Below, one piece after another: positions 16,940 through 26,524 of a DNA stretch of 32,253 bases. Origin of the DNA: Bacillota bacterium (GTDB lineage: Bacteria; Bacillota; Dethiobacteria; Dethiobacterales; Dethiobacteraceae); contig JAAYLG010000078.1 of assembly GCA_012522075.1 (NCBI GenBank), positions 1-32,253 on the forward strand, read 5' to 3'. The notes beneath the pieces were generated by a model, which was not told the origin of the DNA, did not search any database, and worked only from the letters and a program-made list of their open reading frames with translations. How positions within the stretch are numbered: the first letter of the stretch is position 1; the number at the start of each line of letters is the position of its first letter. A program made the position numbers and the translations under genes.

Positions 16940-17410
16940 ATGGAGATTATAGTTGGCATCGGAGAATGTGCTGTCACAAACCGGAGTGAGGCAAAACTGA
17001 AAACATTTGCTCTGGCTTCCTGTGTGGCTGTAACCGCATACAGCAAAATTCGCAGGGCGGCGGGCATGGTTCATATTGCCCTGCCTTTTCCCCCGCATAC
17101 CGAGGCTGCCAGGCAGCGCCCGGCTTATTATGCCACCACCGGTATTCCCCTTCTGCTGGAAAAAATGCACCGCGAATTCGGCTGCCTGCGCACGGAACTG
17201 CAGATAGGTGTTTTTGGCGGAGCCGATTCCGCACGCGACAAAGATTATTTTTCCATTGGCAAAAAAAATATTGCAGCGGTAATGAGACTGCTGTCGGCCA
17301 TGCACCTTGCGGCAAGCAGCATCGGGGTGGGCGGCGATGTCAGCCGGACTGTGGAAATGGATGTGGCTACCGGTAAAGTTACCATTACCACGCAGCCAAT
17401 TATCATCTGA
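16940..17410 (+). CDS. cheD: Chemoreceptor glutamine deamidase CheD
   Basis: CheD deamidates specific receptor glutamines and, in Bacillus-type systems, is controlled by CheC and CheY-P. The 156-residue protein has catalytic Cys28 in TFALASCVAV and His45 in GMVHIALP, at the positions known for the family, plus conserved VFGGADSARD and IGVGGDVSRTVEM. ASC replaces the usual GSC. ATG 16940 has AGGTGAG upstream. No cheC is visible in this operon, so CheD may act with a CheC encoded elsewhere or with another partner. Confidence 0.94.
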   Translation: MEIIVGIGECAVTNRSEAKLKTFALASCVAVTAYSKIRRAAGMVHIALPFPPHTEAARQRPAYYATTGIPLLLEKMHREFGCLRTELQIGVFGGADSARDKDYFSIGKKNIAAVMRLLSAMHLAASSIGVGGDVSRTVEMDVATGKVTITTQPIII

Positions 17411-17432
17411 TTCAATGAAGAAGGAGGAAGTT

Positions 17433-19351
<1,919 letters not shown>

Positions 19352-19364
<13 letters not shown>

Positions 19365-19789
19365 TCGCGGAAGACGACCCTGCCAGCAGGCAATTCTTAT
19401 GCAAATTTCTCTCTCAATACGGTGAATGCGACCAGGTGGTGGACGGCTTGGAAGCAATTGATGCCTATGTGATGGCTATGAAAGACAACGACCCGTATGA
19501 CCTCATCTGCCTGGATATCATGATGCCGAAAGTTGACGGTGTTAAAGTATTAAAAGCGATACGGGACCTGGAACGGCAGAATAACATTCCGCCCTCTGAA
19601 AGTGTTGTCATTATTATGATTACCGCACTGGGCATGACAGATCATGTTCATGAAGCATTTGCCCTGGGCTGCAATGCCTACGCAGCCAAACCCATTGATA
19701 CCGAGAAATTTGCCAAGATGCTGAAAAAACTGAATATTTTCCCGTCATCCGCTTTGGAAAACGCCGCTGCAGAAGAGGCTGCCCCTTGA
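19352..19789 (+). CDS. Stand-alone CheY-like response regulator
   Basis: A single receiver domain of 145 residues with acidic Asp8-Asp9 (LIAEDDP), phospho-Asp55 (CLDIMMPKVDG), Thr in IMITALG and Lys in YAAKPI. A short Ala/Glu-rich tail follows. There is no DNA-binding or enzymatic output. AGGAGGG precedes ATG 19352, which lies inside the hybrid kinase gene, so translation is coupled. The sequence MMPKVDGVKVL and the kinase pairing suggest it receives phosphate from the hybrid kinase and/or CheA. It may act on the motor, or as a phosphate sink. It closes the chemotaxis operon. Confidence 0.92.
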
Positions 19790-19868
19790 GCAAAACAAAG
19801 TGCTCTGCTGCATGAAATACCTTCCCGCACTCTGAATAAACATGCCGTTCCGACCAGCCACTGCATGA

Positions 19869-20042
19869 CGACTTGCATTTATCAGTGTTCATTCACGGAT
19901 TGTGGCAGCAGCCGACGTTTACGATGCCATGATCACCCTCCGCCCGTATAAAGACAGTCTGGCTTCCTTTGCCGCCTTTGAGTTGTTCAGCACAGTGGGC
20001 ATGGCACCGCCGTCCCTGTTGTCAGAACCAAATCCGGAATAA
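19869..20042 (+). pseudogene. Fragment of an HD-GYP domain gene
   Basis: An open stretch of 57 codons with no usable start reads FISVHSRIVAAADVYDAMIT then LRPYKDSLASFAAFELF. This is the segment after the GYP motif in HD-GYP cyclic-di-GMP phosphodiesterases (family pattern RIVAVADVYDAMTSDRPYRxALS). It is entered from a TGA stop at 19866-19868 and ends at TAA 20040-20042. The HD and GYP motifs that should precede it are not found in any frame between 19790 and 19868. It is therefore a non-functional remnant. Family identity is strong; why only this piece survives is unknown. Confidence 0.7.
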
Positions 20043-20133
20043 AAGACCTGGCCAGGGAAAAAACATCCGCATTGTAAAAATGCTGTAACAAAACGGGCTG
20101 CAGGCTGTCTCCGGGAAAATACAGATTCGCCAG

Positions 20134-20160
20134 AAAACGCAGAATTCCCCTGCGTTTTTT
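20134..20160 (+). terminator. Intrinsic terminator downstream of the chemotaxis operon
   Basis: AAAACGCAG (20134-20142) pairs with CTGCGTTTT (20150-20158), with a 7-base loop and a T-tract to 20160. It is the first good terminator after the last chemotaxis gene. A second hairpin without a T-tract follows: TGCCGCAA pairs with TTGCGGCA around TTGC at about 20177-20196. Confidence 0.7.
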
Positions 20161-20211
20161 GCGTGCCCGGGCAAACTGCCGCAATTGCTTGCGGCACCGG
20201 CAGGAGAAATA

Positions 20212-20240
20212 TTGTGTTCCCGTGGTAACAATGTTACAAT
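20212..20240 (+). promoter_or_regulatory. Candidate promoter with an overlapping dyad
   Basis: TTGTGT (20212-20217) and TACAAT (20235-20240) have an ideal 17-base spacing. The dyad GTAAC-AAT-GTTAC (20225-20237) overlaps the -10 and could be an operator. It points at the broken FMN-binding gene, so it may be a relic; it could also serve the RNA methyltransferase further on. Confidence 0.4.
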
Positions 20241-20416
20241 AAATATCCGGTTATTTGTTATTTTTTGGGGTAAGAGCGGTGGAAATGAATTTCCCCGAAC
20301 GGGCCATAGTGAAAAAATTGCAGGGGTAAGCCGGACTGTGGAAAATATTTCGCAGGCTGGGATAGACAGGCTCTGCGCTGCTCTCTACGGGGAACAGCCT
20401 GCGGGATAGCAGGTAA

Positions 20417-20599
20417 GAGCACGCATTTATTGACATCCAGCGGCATGACCACGGCAGGGGTGCGGCGGCTGAAAAAATTACCGACCGCATTATTGCAGAA
20501 CAGTCGCTGAAGGTAGACACAATTTCCGGCGCCACCTACAGTAGCAAAGTAATCCTCAAATCAGTAAAAAAAGCCTTAGTCCAGGCTGGAACTTCCTGA
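20417..20599 (+). pseudogene. Fragment of an FMN-binding domain gene
   Basis: Sixty codons without a start read EHAFIDIQRHDHGRGAAAEK, ITDRIIAEQSLKVDTISGAT and YSSKVILKSVKKALVQAGTS, then TGA. The block VDTISGATYSSKVILKSV is the diagnostic covalent/non-covalent FMN-binding motif of the FMN_bind family (pattern vDaiSGATySSkai). The frame is closed upstream by TAA 20414-20416, and the N-terminal half of the domain was not recognised. A short open frame from ATG 20285 (MNFPERAIVKKLQG) may be the old start but cannot be tied to the family. It is a decayed gene for a small flavin-binding, probably redox-active, protein. Confidence 0.75.
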
Positions 20600-20692
20600 A
20601 CTCTTTCATTTTGCCCTGAGCAGGCAAGCTTTTACTGCTTGTGGCAACAGGCTGCTTATATCTCATTACCCTAACCGGACAAGGAGACATGT

Positions 20693-21832
20693 ATGGCAAA
20701 AATTGAACTGATCGCTACCGCCGCTTTCGGCCTGGAAGCCGTGGTGGCCGCCGAACTGAAAGAACTGGGATATAAAGACCAGCTGGTGGAAAACGGCCGT
20801 GTTACTTTTTACGGCGATGAGGCAGCTATTTGCCGGACCAACCTCTGGCTGCGCTCCGCCGACAGGGTGCTTGTAAAGATGGGGGAGTTCGAGGCCGTCA
20901 CCTTTGATGAACTTTTCGAGGGGACAAAAGCTTTGCCGTGGTCGGAGTGGCTGCCGCGTGATGCCGCCTTTCCTGTCACCGGTAAAACTGTCAAATCCAA
21001 ACTGTTCAGTGTACCTGACTGCCAGGCTATTGTCAAAAAGGCCGTGGTGGAAAAAATGAAGCAGGCTTACCGCCAAAGCTGGTTTCCCGAGAGCGGCGCG
21101 TGCTTTAAAATAGAGGTTGCCATCCTGAAAGACAGGGCTACATTGACGCTTGATACCAGCGGTGCCGGGCTGCATAAACGCGGCTACCGGGAACTGACAG
21201 CCGCCGCACCGCTCCGGGAAACGCTGGCAGCCGCCCTGGTACGCTTAAGCAAATGGCCCCCGGAGCGGGTGCTGGCAGATCCTTTTTGCGGTTCGGGAAC
21301 CATTCCCATTGAGGCGGCCATGCTGGCTTTAAATATTGCCCCCGGCGGCAAGCGCAGTTTCAGCGCGGAAAATTGGCCGCGCATACCTGAACGCCTGTGG
21401 CGGCTTGCCCGGCAGGAAGCGGAGGATCTTGCCTGCCGGGAGCGGAAGGTGCGTATTCTGGGAACAGACATTGATGAAAAGGTGCTGCGCCTGGCACGCC
21501 ACCATGCCCGCAAGGCGGGCCTGGAAAACATGATCCATTTTCAACGCATGCCTTTTTCCGCTTTCCGGTTCCGCTACAAATATGGTTACCTGCTGTGCAA
21601 CCCCCCTTACGGTGAGCGGTTGGGGGAAGTGCGGGAAGCGGAAAATATTTACCGGGAGTTGGGCCGGTTGCTTCTTGAGCACTTGCCCACCTGGTCCTGT
21701 TTTGTCTTAACGTCGCATAAAGGCTTTGAGCGGCTTTTTGGCCGGCCGGCCACAAAGAAAAGGAAACTGTACAACGGCAGGATTGAATGCCACTATTACC
21801 AGTATTTCGGTCCTGAACCGCCGACCATCTAA
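20693..21832 (+). CDS. THUMP-domain 23S rRNA guanine-N2-methyltransferase-like protein
   Basis: This 379-residue protein belongs to the RlmL/YpsC group of class I SAM-dependent RNA methyltransferases. An N-terminal THUMP RNA-binding region (about 40-160; NLWLRSADRVLVKMGEFEA) precedes the Rossmann methylase domain. That domain has SAM-motif residues DPFCGSGTIPIEAA (196-209) and the catalytic NPPYGER (303-309), which signals methylation of an exocyclic amino group. The likely product is an m2G in 23S rRNA, as for the family; the exact site is unproven. AAGGAGA precedes ATG 20693. Its stop overlaps a short downstream open frame as TAATG. Confidence 0.92.
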   Translation: MAKIELIATAAFGLEAVVAAELKELGYKDQLVENGRVTFYGDEAAICRTNLWLRSADRVLVKMGEFEAVTFDELFEGTKALPWSEWLPRDAAFPVTGKTVKSKLFSVPDCQAIVKKAVVEKMKQAYRQSWFPESGACFKIEVAILKDRATLTLDTSGAGLHKRGYRELTAAAPLRETLAAALVRLSKWPPERVLADPFCGSGTIPIEAAMLALNIAPGGKRSFSAENWPRIPERLWRLARQEAEDLACRERKVRILGTDIDEKVLRLARHHARKAGLENMIHFQRMPFSAFRFRYKYGYLLCNPPYGERLGEVREAENIYRELGRLLLEHLPTWSCFVLTSHKGFERLFGRPATKKRKLYNGRIECHYYQYFGPEPPTI

Positions 21833-21921
21833 TGCGGACCGAGGCAGAACTGGAAGCGCTCCTGGTAGGGCTGTTGCAGGGGCAGGAGGAAAGGACAGGG
21901 AGGATGCTGAGAATTGTATGA
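21832..21921 (+). CDS. Small open frame of 29 codons, translationally coupled
   Basis: The start ATG overlaps the stop of the preceding RNA methyltransferase gene as TAATG, and the frame ends inside the start of the next gene. The peptide MRTEAELEALLVGLLQGQEE followed by RTGRMLRIV looks helical and amphipathic. No family is recognised. It could be a real small protein, or simply a coupling cistron that carries ribosomes to the TTG start of the oxidoreductase. Confidence 0.3.
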   Translation: MRTEAELEALLVGLLQGQEERTGRMLRIV

Positions 21922-22986
21922 TCTTGCCATTGTCGGTGCGGGGCCGGCGGGTGCGACGCTAGCCAGGCTGCTGGGTCGGCGCTATCGGGTTTTGCTTTTG
22001 GAGCGGCGTGACCTCAGGCGTCCTGCCGGCAGCAGCTTGGCACACAAATGCTGCGGCGGGCTTTTGGCTCCCGATGCCCAGAAAACCCTGGGCATTATGG
22101 GCCTCGCCCTGCCAAAAGATGTGCTGGTGGAGCCGCAGCTTTTTGTTGTCCGCACCATAGATTTGCAAAGCGGGCAGGAGCGTTATTACCAGCGTTTCTA
22201 CCTCAACATGGACCGGGAAAAGTTTGACCGTTGGCTGCTGTCCCTGGTACCGGACACAGTGGATGTCTGCTGTCCTGCCATGGTAAAAGAGGTGCGCCGG
22301 GAAGACAGCCTGTACAGGCTGCAGTTTTTACGGGAAGGAGAAACCTGCGAAGCTTATGCAAGGTGCCTTGTCGGTGCGGACGGGGCCGCTTCCCTTGTGC
22401 GCAAAAGGCTTTTTGCCGGGAGAAATGAACAAAAGCTGTATGCGGCTATCCAGGAATGGTTTCCGGTACAGGAAGCCCTTCCGTATTTTTCTGTCTTTTT
22501 TGACCGGCGGCTGACCGATTTTTACGGGTGGACCATCCCCAAAGGCCGGATGCTCATTCTGGGCGCCGCCCTGGCACCCGGCGGAAACCCCATTGCAGCT
22601 TTCGGTGAACTGAAGCGGAAGCTTGCCGCCTATGGCTACGGTTTAAGGACAGTTGCAGAAGGGAAGGGGCTTTCATTGTCCGCCCGCGCCATGCACCGCA
22701 CTCCCTGACCGACGGCTGCGGTGCCGCTCTTATCGGTGAGGCGGCGGGTTGGATCAGTCCCAGTTCGGCGGAAGGGTTCAGTTTTGCTTTTCGCAGTGCG
22801 CTTGCATGTGCCCGGAGCCTTGAAGGAGGTCTTGACGGTTTTACAGAGCGCTACCGCAGGGAAACCGGCGTCCTGTGCCGCCAAATCCTGCAAAAAAACA
22901 TTAAACTTCCGTTCATGTATCACCCTGTGCTGCGCAGGCTGGTCATGGGACTGGGATTGGCGGCGGTGAATGTTAAGAAAAATTAA
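21914..22986 (+). pseudogene. FAD-dependent oxidoreductase (geranylgeranyl-reductase-like), frameshifted
   Basis: The protein begins with an FAD-binding dinucleotide motif YDLAIVGAGPAGATLARLLG. It continues with family blocks such as AHKCCGGLLAPDAQ and LNMDREKFDRWL up to RTVAEG. At 22658-22667 GAAGG occurs twice in tandem. With one copy the frame would run on as VAEGAFIVRP, then GAALIGEAAGWISPSSAEGF (the second FAD-contact motif) to TAA at 22986. With two copies the frame shifts and stops at 22708. The rest of the second frame is intact, so the lesion is recent. The start is TTG 21914, with GGGAGG ten bases upstream. Full length would be about 355 residues. The family acts on prenyl or other hydrophobic substrates, but the substrate here is unknown. 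Confidence 0.85.
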
Positions 22987-23046
22987 TCACTTAGGCGAAT
23001 TCTGTAAATAAAAAGTAACATAACTCGACTCTTAATTTGCTATGAT

Positions 23047-23061
23047 GAGAGTACGACTCTC
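23047..23061 (+). promoter_or_regulatory. Short dyad just upstream of a lipoprotein gene
   Basis: GAGAGT pairs with ACTCTC around ACG. It lies right after TATGAT (23041-23046), a possible -10 without a clear -35, and 20 bases before the lipoprotein start. The motif CGACTCT also occurs about 27 bases upstream. It could be an operator or a 5'-leader hairpin. Confidence 0.3.
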
Positions 23062-23080
23062 TAGGCAGAAGGTGCCTCTG

Positions 23081-24037
23081 ATGAAAAGATATATTTTAAC
23101 ATTGCTGGCTATGCTTTTGGCATTAACCGGGTGTGCCACATTGGAGTTGAACAACCTGCAGCCCCAAGCGGCTGAGCTGGATGTTTTGGAAGATGAAAAA
23201 GTTACCCGCCTCGCGGATATTGATTTTGTTCCCGTTCCCGGCTTTGCCTACACCGTCTTGCTGGAAGAAGGCTTGACCGGCGGGAATAAAGTATTTTACC
23301 GCCGTTTTATCACTTACGATGCGACTGGTGATGAAGTTCACGAGTTTGTCACGGAGGCGGAGCTTCCCCGCTCTTTTCCGTCAGCCGGGGAGGCCAGGGA
23401 ATACCTGACAAGAGTGACACCCGAGAAACTGCTTTTACCTGAGAATACTTATATAAGTGACAGCGTGCACTGCTCCTGGGAAGAGGAAGCTTATCCCGCC
23501 GCTGTGGAAGAGGAGCAGCGCATTTCCCTGGCGGCTCTGAAACGCCTTGGCGCCGTGTCAAGGCTGAATGAATTTTATGTAATCGACAAAAACCCTGAAA
23601 CACTGGTGGCGGCAATTGAGGAGACGGAAGCAAGCATAGCCGACGTGGCAGACAGTTTTGTTGTTGAACGTACCCTGGAATCGTTGCCGCAGTCATTTGT
23701 TTACCGTATCCGCCTGGCATTGCCCGGCAAAATGCAGGCTAACAAGCTTACGGAAGCAAGTGTGAGCCTGAAGTACCAGATTGATGAATTGGGCAACCCG
23801 CTGCACCTGGTGCTTCTTTACAGTGCCGCTTTTCAGAACGGCCTTGGTGATGGAGACATGACATTGCTGAACAGGATGGCCGCTTTTGTCAACGAAATGG
23901 TAGACACACTAAAAGAACAACTGGACCTTTTTGGGGTAAACAGTAACAACCCGTCCTTGACTTACAGCAATGTTACCCTCTTTTACGAAGAAGAAAAGCT
24001 CCCGGACAGCTTATGCCGCAAAATAGAAAACCGCTAA
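23081..24037 (+). CDS. Lipoprotein of unknown function
   Basis: The 318-residue protein has a clear lipoprotein signal: MKRYILTLLAMLLALTGC, with the lipobox Cys at residue 18. The mature part is acidic and mixed alpha/beta with no recognised catalytic motif. Repeated acidic stretches (DEVHEFVTEAELPRSFPSAG) and long predicted helices (LLNRMAAFVNEMVDTLKEQL) are seen. AGAAGGTG precedes ATG 23081; the frame is open further upstream to 23042 but the signal peptide fixes this start. It lies just upstream of the heme-type sensor kinase gene in the same direction, about 97 bases away, so it might be an accessory sensor; that is a guess. Confidence 0.8.
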   Translation: MKRYILTLLAMLLALTGCATLELNNLQPQAAELDVLEDEKVTRLADIDFVPVPGFAYTVLLEEGLTGGNKVFYRRFITYDATGDEVHEFVTEAELPRSFPSAGEAREYLTRVTPEKLLLPENTYISDSVHCSWEEEAYPAAVEEEQRISLAALKRLGAVSRLNEFYVIDKNPETLVAAIEETEASIADVADSFVVERTLESLPQSFVYRIRLALPGKMQANKLTEASVSLKYQIDELGNPLHLVLLYSAAFQNGLGDGDMTLLNRMAAFVNEMVDTLKEQLDLFGVNSNNPSLTYSNVTLFYEEEKLPDSLCRKIENR

Positions 24038-24134
24038 AGCCGGTGCGACCCGCTTTGGCAGCAAAAAGGATTTTTTGCCACCTCTGTCGAACACCACAGA
24101 AACTATGGTGACTGGACAAGGGTGGTTTTTTCAT

Positions 24135-25811
24135 ATGTATTTGCCGCGGCGGAATTCCCTGGGAGGACGGTGTTTTTTCATCATCAGCCTTTTGTTTATT
24201 GCTCTTTTGCTTTTGGATTATGTTTTAAGCAGCAAGTATTACTATTGCTGTGAGCTGAACAAACTGCACACGCAAGCGGAAGTAATTACGGAACAGTTTA
24301 TAGCCATGCGCTCTTTTATTGCCTCCCAGCAGGACAGGATCAATTATGACAGCAAGGGCAATTTCGAATTTAAACACTTGAATCCGGCAGCGGTAGGCAA
24401 AGGTGTGGGCGACATCCTGGCCGAACGGACGGACTACAGTATTAAACAAACCAGGATGCAGGTCCGCAACCCGGGAAACGCCCCTGATGAGTTTGAGCGT
24501 GAGGCGCTGCAGCAGTTTGCGGCAGACCACAGCTTAAAGCATGTTGAAACTACCGCCGAGCTGGACGGGGAACCGGTCTACCGCCATATTATGCCGCTTT
24601 TTGCGGAGGAAGACTGCCTCGCCTGTCATGGTACGCCGGCGGGGGAGATAGATGTGGCCGGCTTTCCCAAAGAAGGCTTGCAAGTCGGTGATTTGGCCGG
24701 TGCAATCAGTGTAACCATCCCCATGGCAGACAGCCTGGCTGCCTTGCGGCAAAACCGTTTCAGCCTGGTGCTTTTCAGTACGATTCTCGGGGTGGCGATT
24801 TTGACCGCCGTGCTTTTTGTCACCGGCCGCCTGGTTATCCGTCCCCTGCAGGAGCTTAAAGACCGGGCGATAAAAGTGGGCGAAGGCAATTTGGATGTGT
24901 CCTTTGATGATGTGCCCGCCTACGGGGAAGTTGCCACCTTGGCGCAGGAATTTTCCGCCATGCTGGCGAAACTTAAAGATTTATACCAGAATATGGAGCG
25001 TAAGGTCAGAACGCGCACCAGGGAACTGGAAGTGGCCAATCTGCGCCTGAAAGAGGGGCAAAAGGTTCTGGCACAACTTAATCAGAAACTTTCCGAAAGC
25101 AACCGCTTGAAAAGTGAGTTTTTGGCGACTATTACCCATGAGTTGAAAACGCCTCTTACTTCTATTGTGGCTTTTTCCGAATTGCTGTTGGATGAGATTC
25201 CCGGCCCGCTTAATGAAGAGCAACGGGAAAACCTGATGGATATCAAAACAAGCTCCCAGCAGCTGATGATTATGATCAGCGATATCCTGGACATGGCCAA
25301 ATATGACGCGGGCCATCTGCGCCTGGAGATGGAACGGGTGGACCTGAATGACATTTTCCGTGTGGTGCGGCGGACTATGTCGGCTATTGCTTACCAGAAC
25401 AATGTGCGGCTGTATGTCCACCCGGTTAACCTGCCGCTGGTATATGGTGATCCGGAAAGGATCCGTCAGATGATCGTTAACCTGGTTTCCAACGCCATTA
25501 AATTTTCCAAGGAAGAGGGCGAAATCCATGTGTCGGCGGCTGCGGAAGGCGATTTTGCCGTTATTACAGTCAAAGACAACGGCGAAGGCATCGCCCCGGA
25601 ATTTTTGCCCCACATTTTTGAGCGATTCCGCCAGGGAGACAGTTCCAACCGCAGGCGCCGCAGCGGCACCGGCCTGGGACTGGCTTTGGTGAAAACGCTG
25701 GCTGAATTGCAGGGCGGTCGCGTAGGTGTGTCCAGCCAGTTGGGAGAAGGTACCGAGTTCTATATTTACTTGCCTTTTGCCGGGAAAGGAGGACAGGAAC
25801 ATGAGCGGTAA
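24135..25811 (+). CDS. Membrane histidine kinase with Tll0287-like (DUF3365) sensor and CxxCH heme motif
   Basis: Numbered from ATG 24135 (558 residues): membrane helix 1 (about 13-31), an extracytoplasmic Tll0287-like domain (about 40-205) containing CLACH (Cys161, Cys164, His165), the c-type heme attachment signature, then membrane helix 2 (about 209-232), HAMP, coiled coil, HisKA with His335 in TITHELKTP, and an ATPase domain (NLVSNAIKF, KDNGEGI, GTGLGLALV). It probably senses redox state or a gas through heme and phosphorylates the next gene's product. ATG 24135 was chosen with AAGGGTGG about nine bases upstream. TTG 24075 is in frame but lies inside a GCAAAAA/TTTTTGC stem. Its end overlaps the regulator by 11 bases. 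Confidence 0.92.
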   Translation: MYLPRRNSLGGRCFFIISLLFIALLLLDYVLSSKYYYCCELNKLHTQAEVITEQFIAMRSFIASQQDRINYDSKGNFEFKHLNPAAVGKGVGDILAERTDYSIKQTRMQVRNPGNAPDEFEREALQQFAADHSLKHVETTAELDGEPVYRHIMPLFAEEDCLACHGTPAGEIDVAGFPKEGLQVGDLAGAISVTIPMADSLAALRQNRFSLVLFSTILGVAILTAVLFVTGRLVIRPLQELKDRAIKVGEGNLDVSFDDVPAYGEVATLAQEFSAMLAKLKDLYQNMERKVRTRTRELEVANLRLKEGQKVLAQLNQKLSESNRLKSEFLATITHELKTPLTSIVAFSELLLDEIPGPLNEEQRENLMDIKTSSQQLMIMISDILDMAKYDAGHLRLEMERVDLNDIFRVVRRTMSAIAYQNNVRLYVHPVNLPLVYGDPERIRQMIVNLVSNAIKFSKEEGEIHVSAAAEGDFAVITVKDNGEGIAPEFLPHIFERFRQGDSSNRRRRSGTGLGLALVKTLAELQGGRVGVSSQLGEGTEFYIYLPFAGKGGQEHER

Positions 25812-26511
25812 AGTAACCAAGATCCTGGTGGTGGATGATGAGCCGAAAATCCGGCGCATTGTTGAGCAGAGCCTGCGGAAGGACGCTTACAAAGTGATCC
25901 ATGCGGCGGACGGGCGAGAAGCAATCCAGAAAGTGGAAGAGGACCGCCCGGATTTAATTGTGCTGGATTTAATGATGCCGGAAATGGACGGTTTTGAAGT
26001 CTGTAGGGTATTGCGCAGCAAAGGGGACAATACACCGGTAATTATCCTTTCCGCCATAGATGAGCTGGAGGATAAAGCCCTGGGTTTTAACCTGGGCGTG
26101 GACGACTATGTGACCAAACCTTTCAGCCCCTCGGAACTGGCACTGCGCGTAAAAGCCGTACTGCGCCGTGTCGCCGGCGAGGAGCTTGCTCCCCGCCTCC
26201 GGCTAGGAACATATGACGACGGCCGTCTATATATTAACAGTAAAACACGGGAAGTGAAACTGAACGGCAAGGATGTATACCTGACGGCAAAAGAATTTGA
26301 CTTGCTATGGGTGCTGGCCAACAATCCCGGCGTGGTTTACAGCCGGGACCAGTTGCTTGATCTGGTCTGGGGCAATGAATATTTCGGCGATACAGGCACG
26401 GTAACCGTTTTAATCCGGCGTATCCGGGAAAAAATAGAGAAAGACCCGGCTAACCCCACTTATTTGCGGACAGTCTGGGGCATAGGTTATAAATTTGAAC
26501 CGGCCCCCTAA
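25801..26511 (+). CDS. OmpR/PhoB-family response regulator, partner of the heme-type kinase
   Basis: The 236-residue protein has a receiver domain with Asp12-Asp13 (VVDDEPK), phospho-Asp56 (VLDLMMPEMDG) and Lys in VTKPFSP. A C-terminal winged-helix DNA-binding domain follows (about 140-234; LTAKEFDLLWVLANNPGVVY and RRIREKIEKDPANPTYLRTV). It should act as a transcription factor when phosphorylated by the kinase encoded directly upstream. GGAGG precedes ATG 25801 within the kinase gene, so the two are translationally coupled. acpS follows after 13 bases and is probably co-transcribed. Target genes are not evident from the window. Confidence 0.95.
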   Translation: MSGKVTKILVVDDEPKIRRIVEQSLRKDAYKVIHAADGREAIQKVEEDRPDLIVLDLMMPEMDGFEVCRVLRSKGDNTPVIILSAIDELEDKALGFNLGVDDYVTKPFSPSELALRVKAVLRRVAGEELAPRLRLGTYDDGRLYINSKTREVKLNGKDVYLTAKEFDLLWVLANNPGVVYSRDQLLDLVWGNEYFGDTGTVTVLIRRIREKIEKDPANPTYLRTVWGIGYKFEPAP

Positions 26512-26524
26512 AGGCGGCAGGAGC

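Noticed and set aside
22721-22969. Independent 82-codon gene after the oxidoreductase
   Set aside because: The true coding frame here is the shifted continuation of the FAD oxidoreductase (GEAAGWISPSSAEGF), not this frame.
24075-24134. TTG 24075 as the start of the heme-type kinase
   Set aside because: The TTG lies inside a short stem and the added residues are not helix or signal; ATG 24135 with AAGGGTGG upstream directly precedes the membrane helix.
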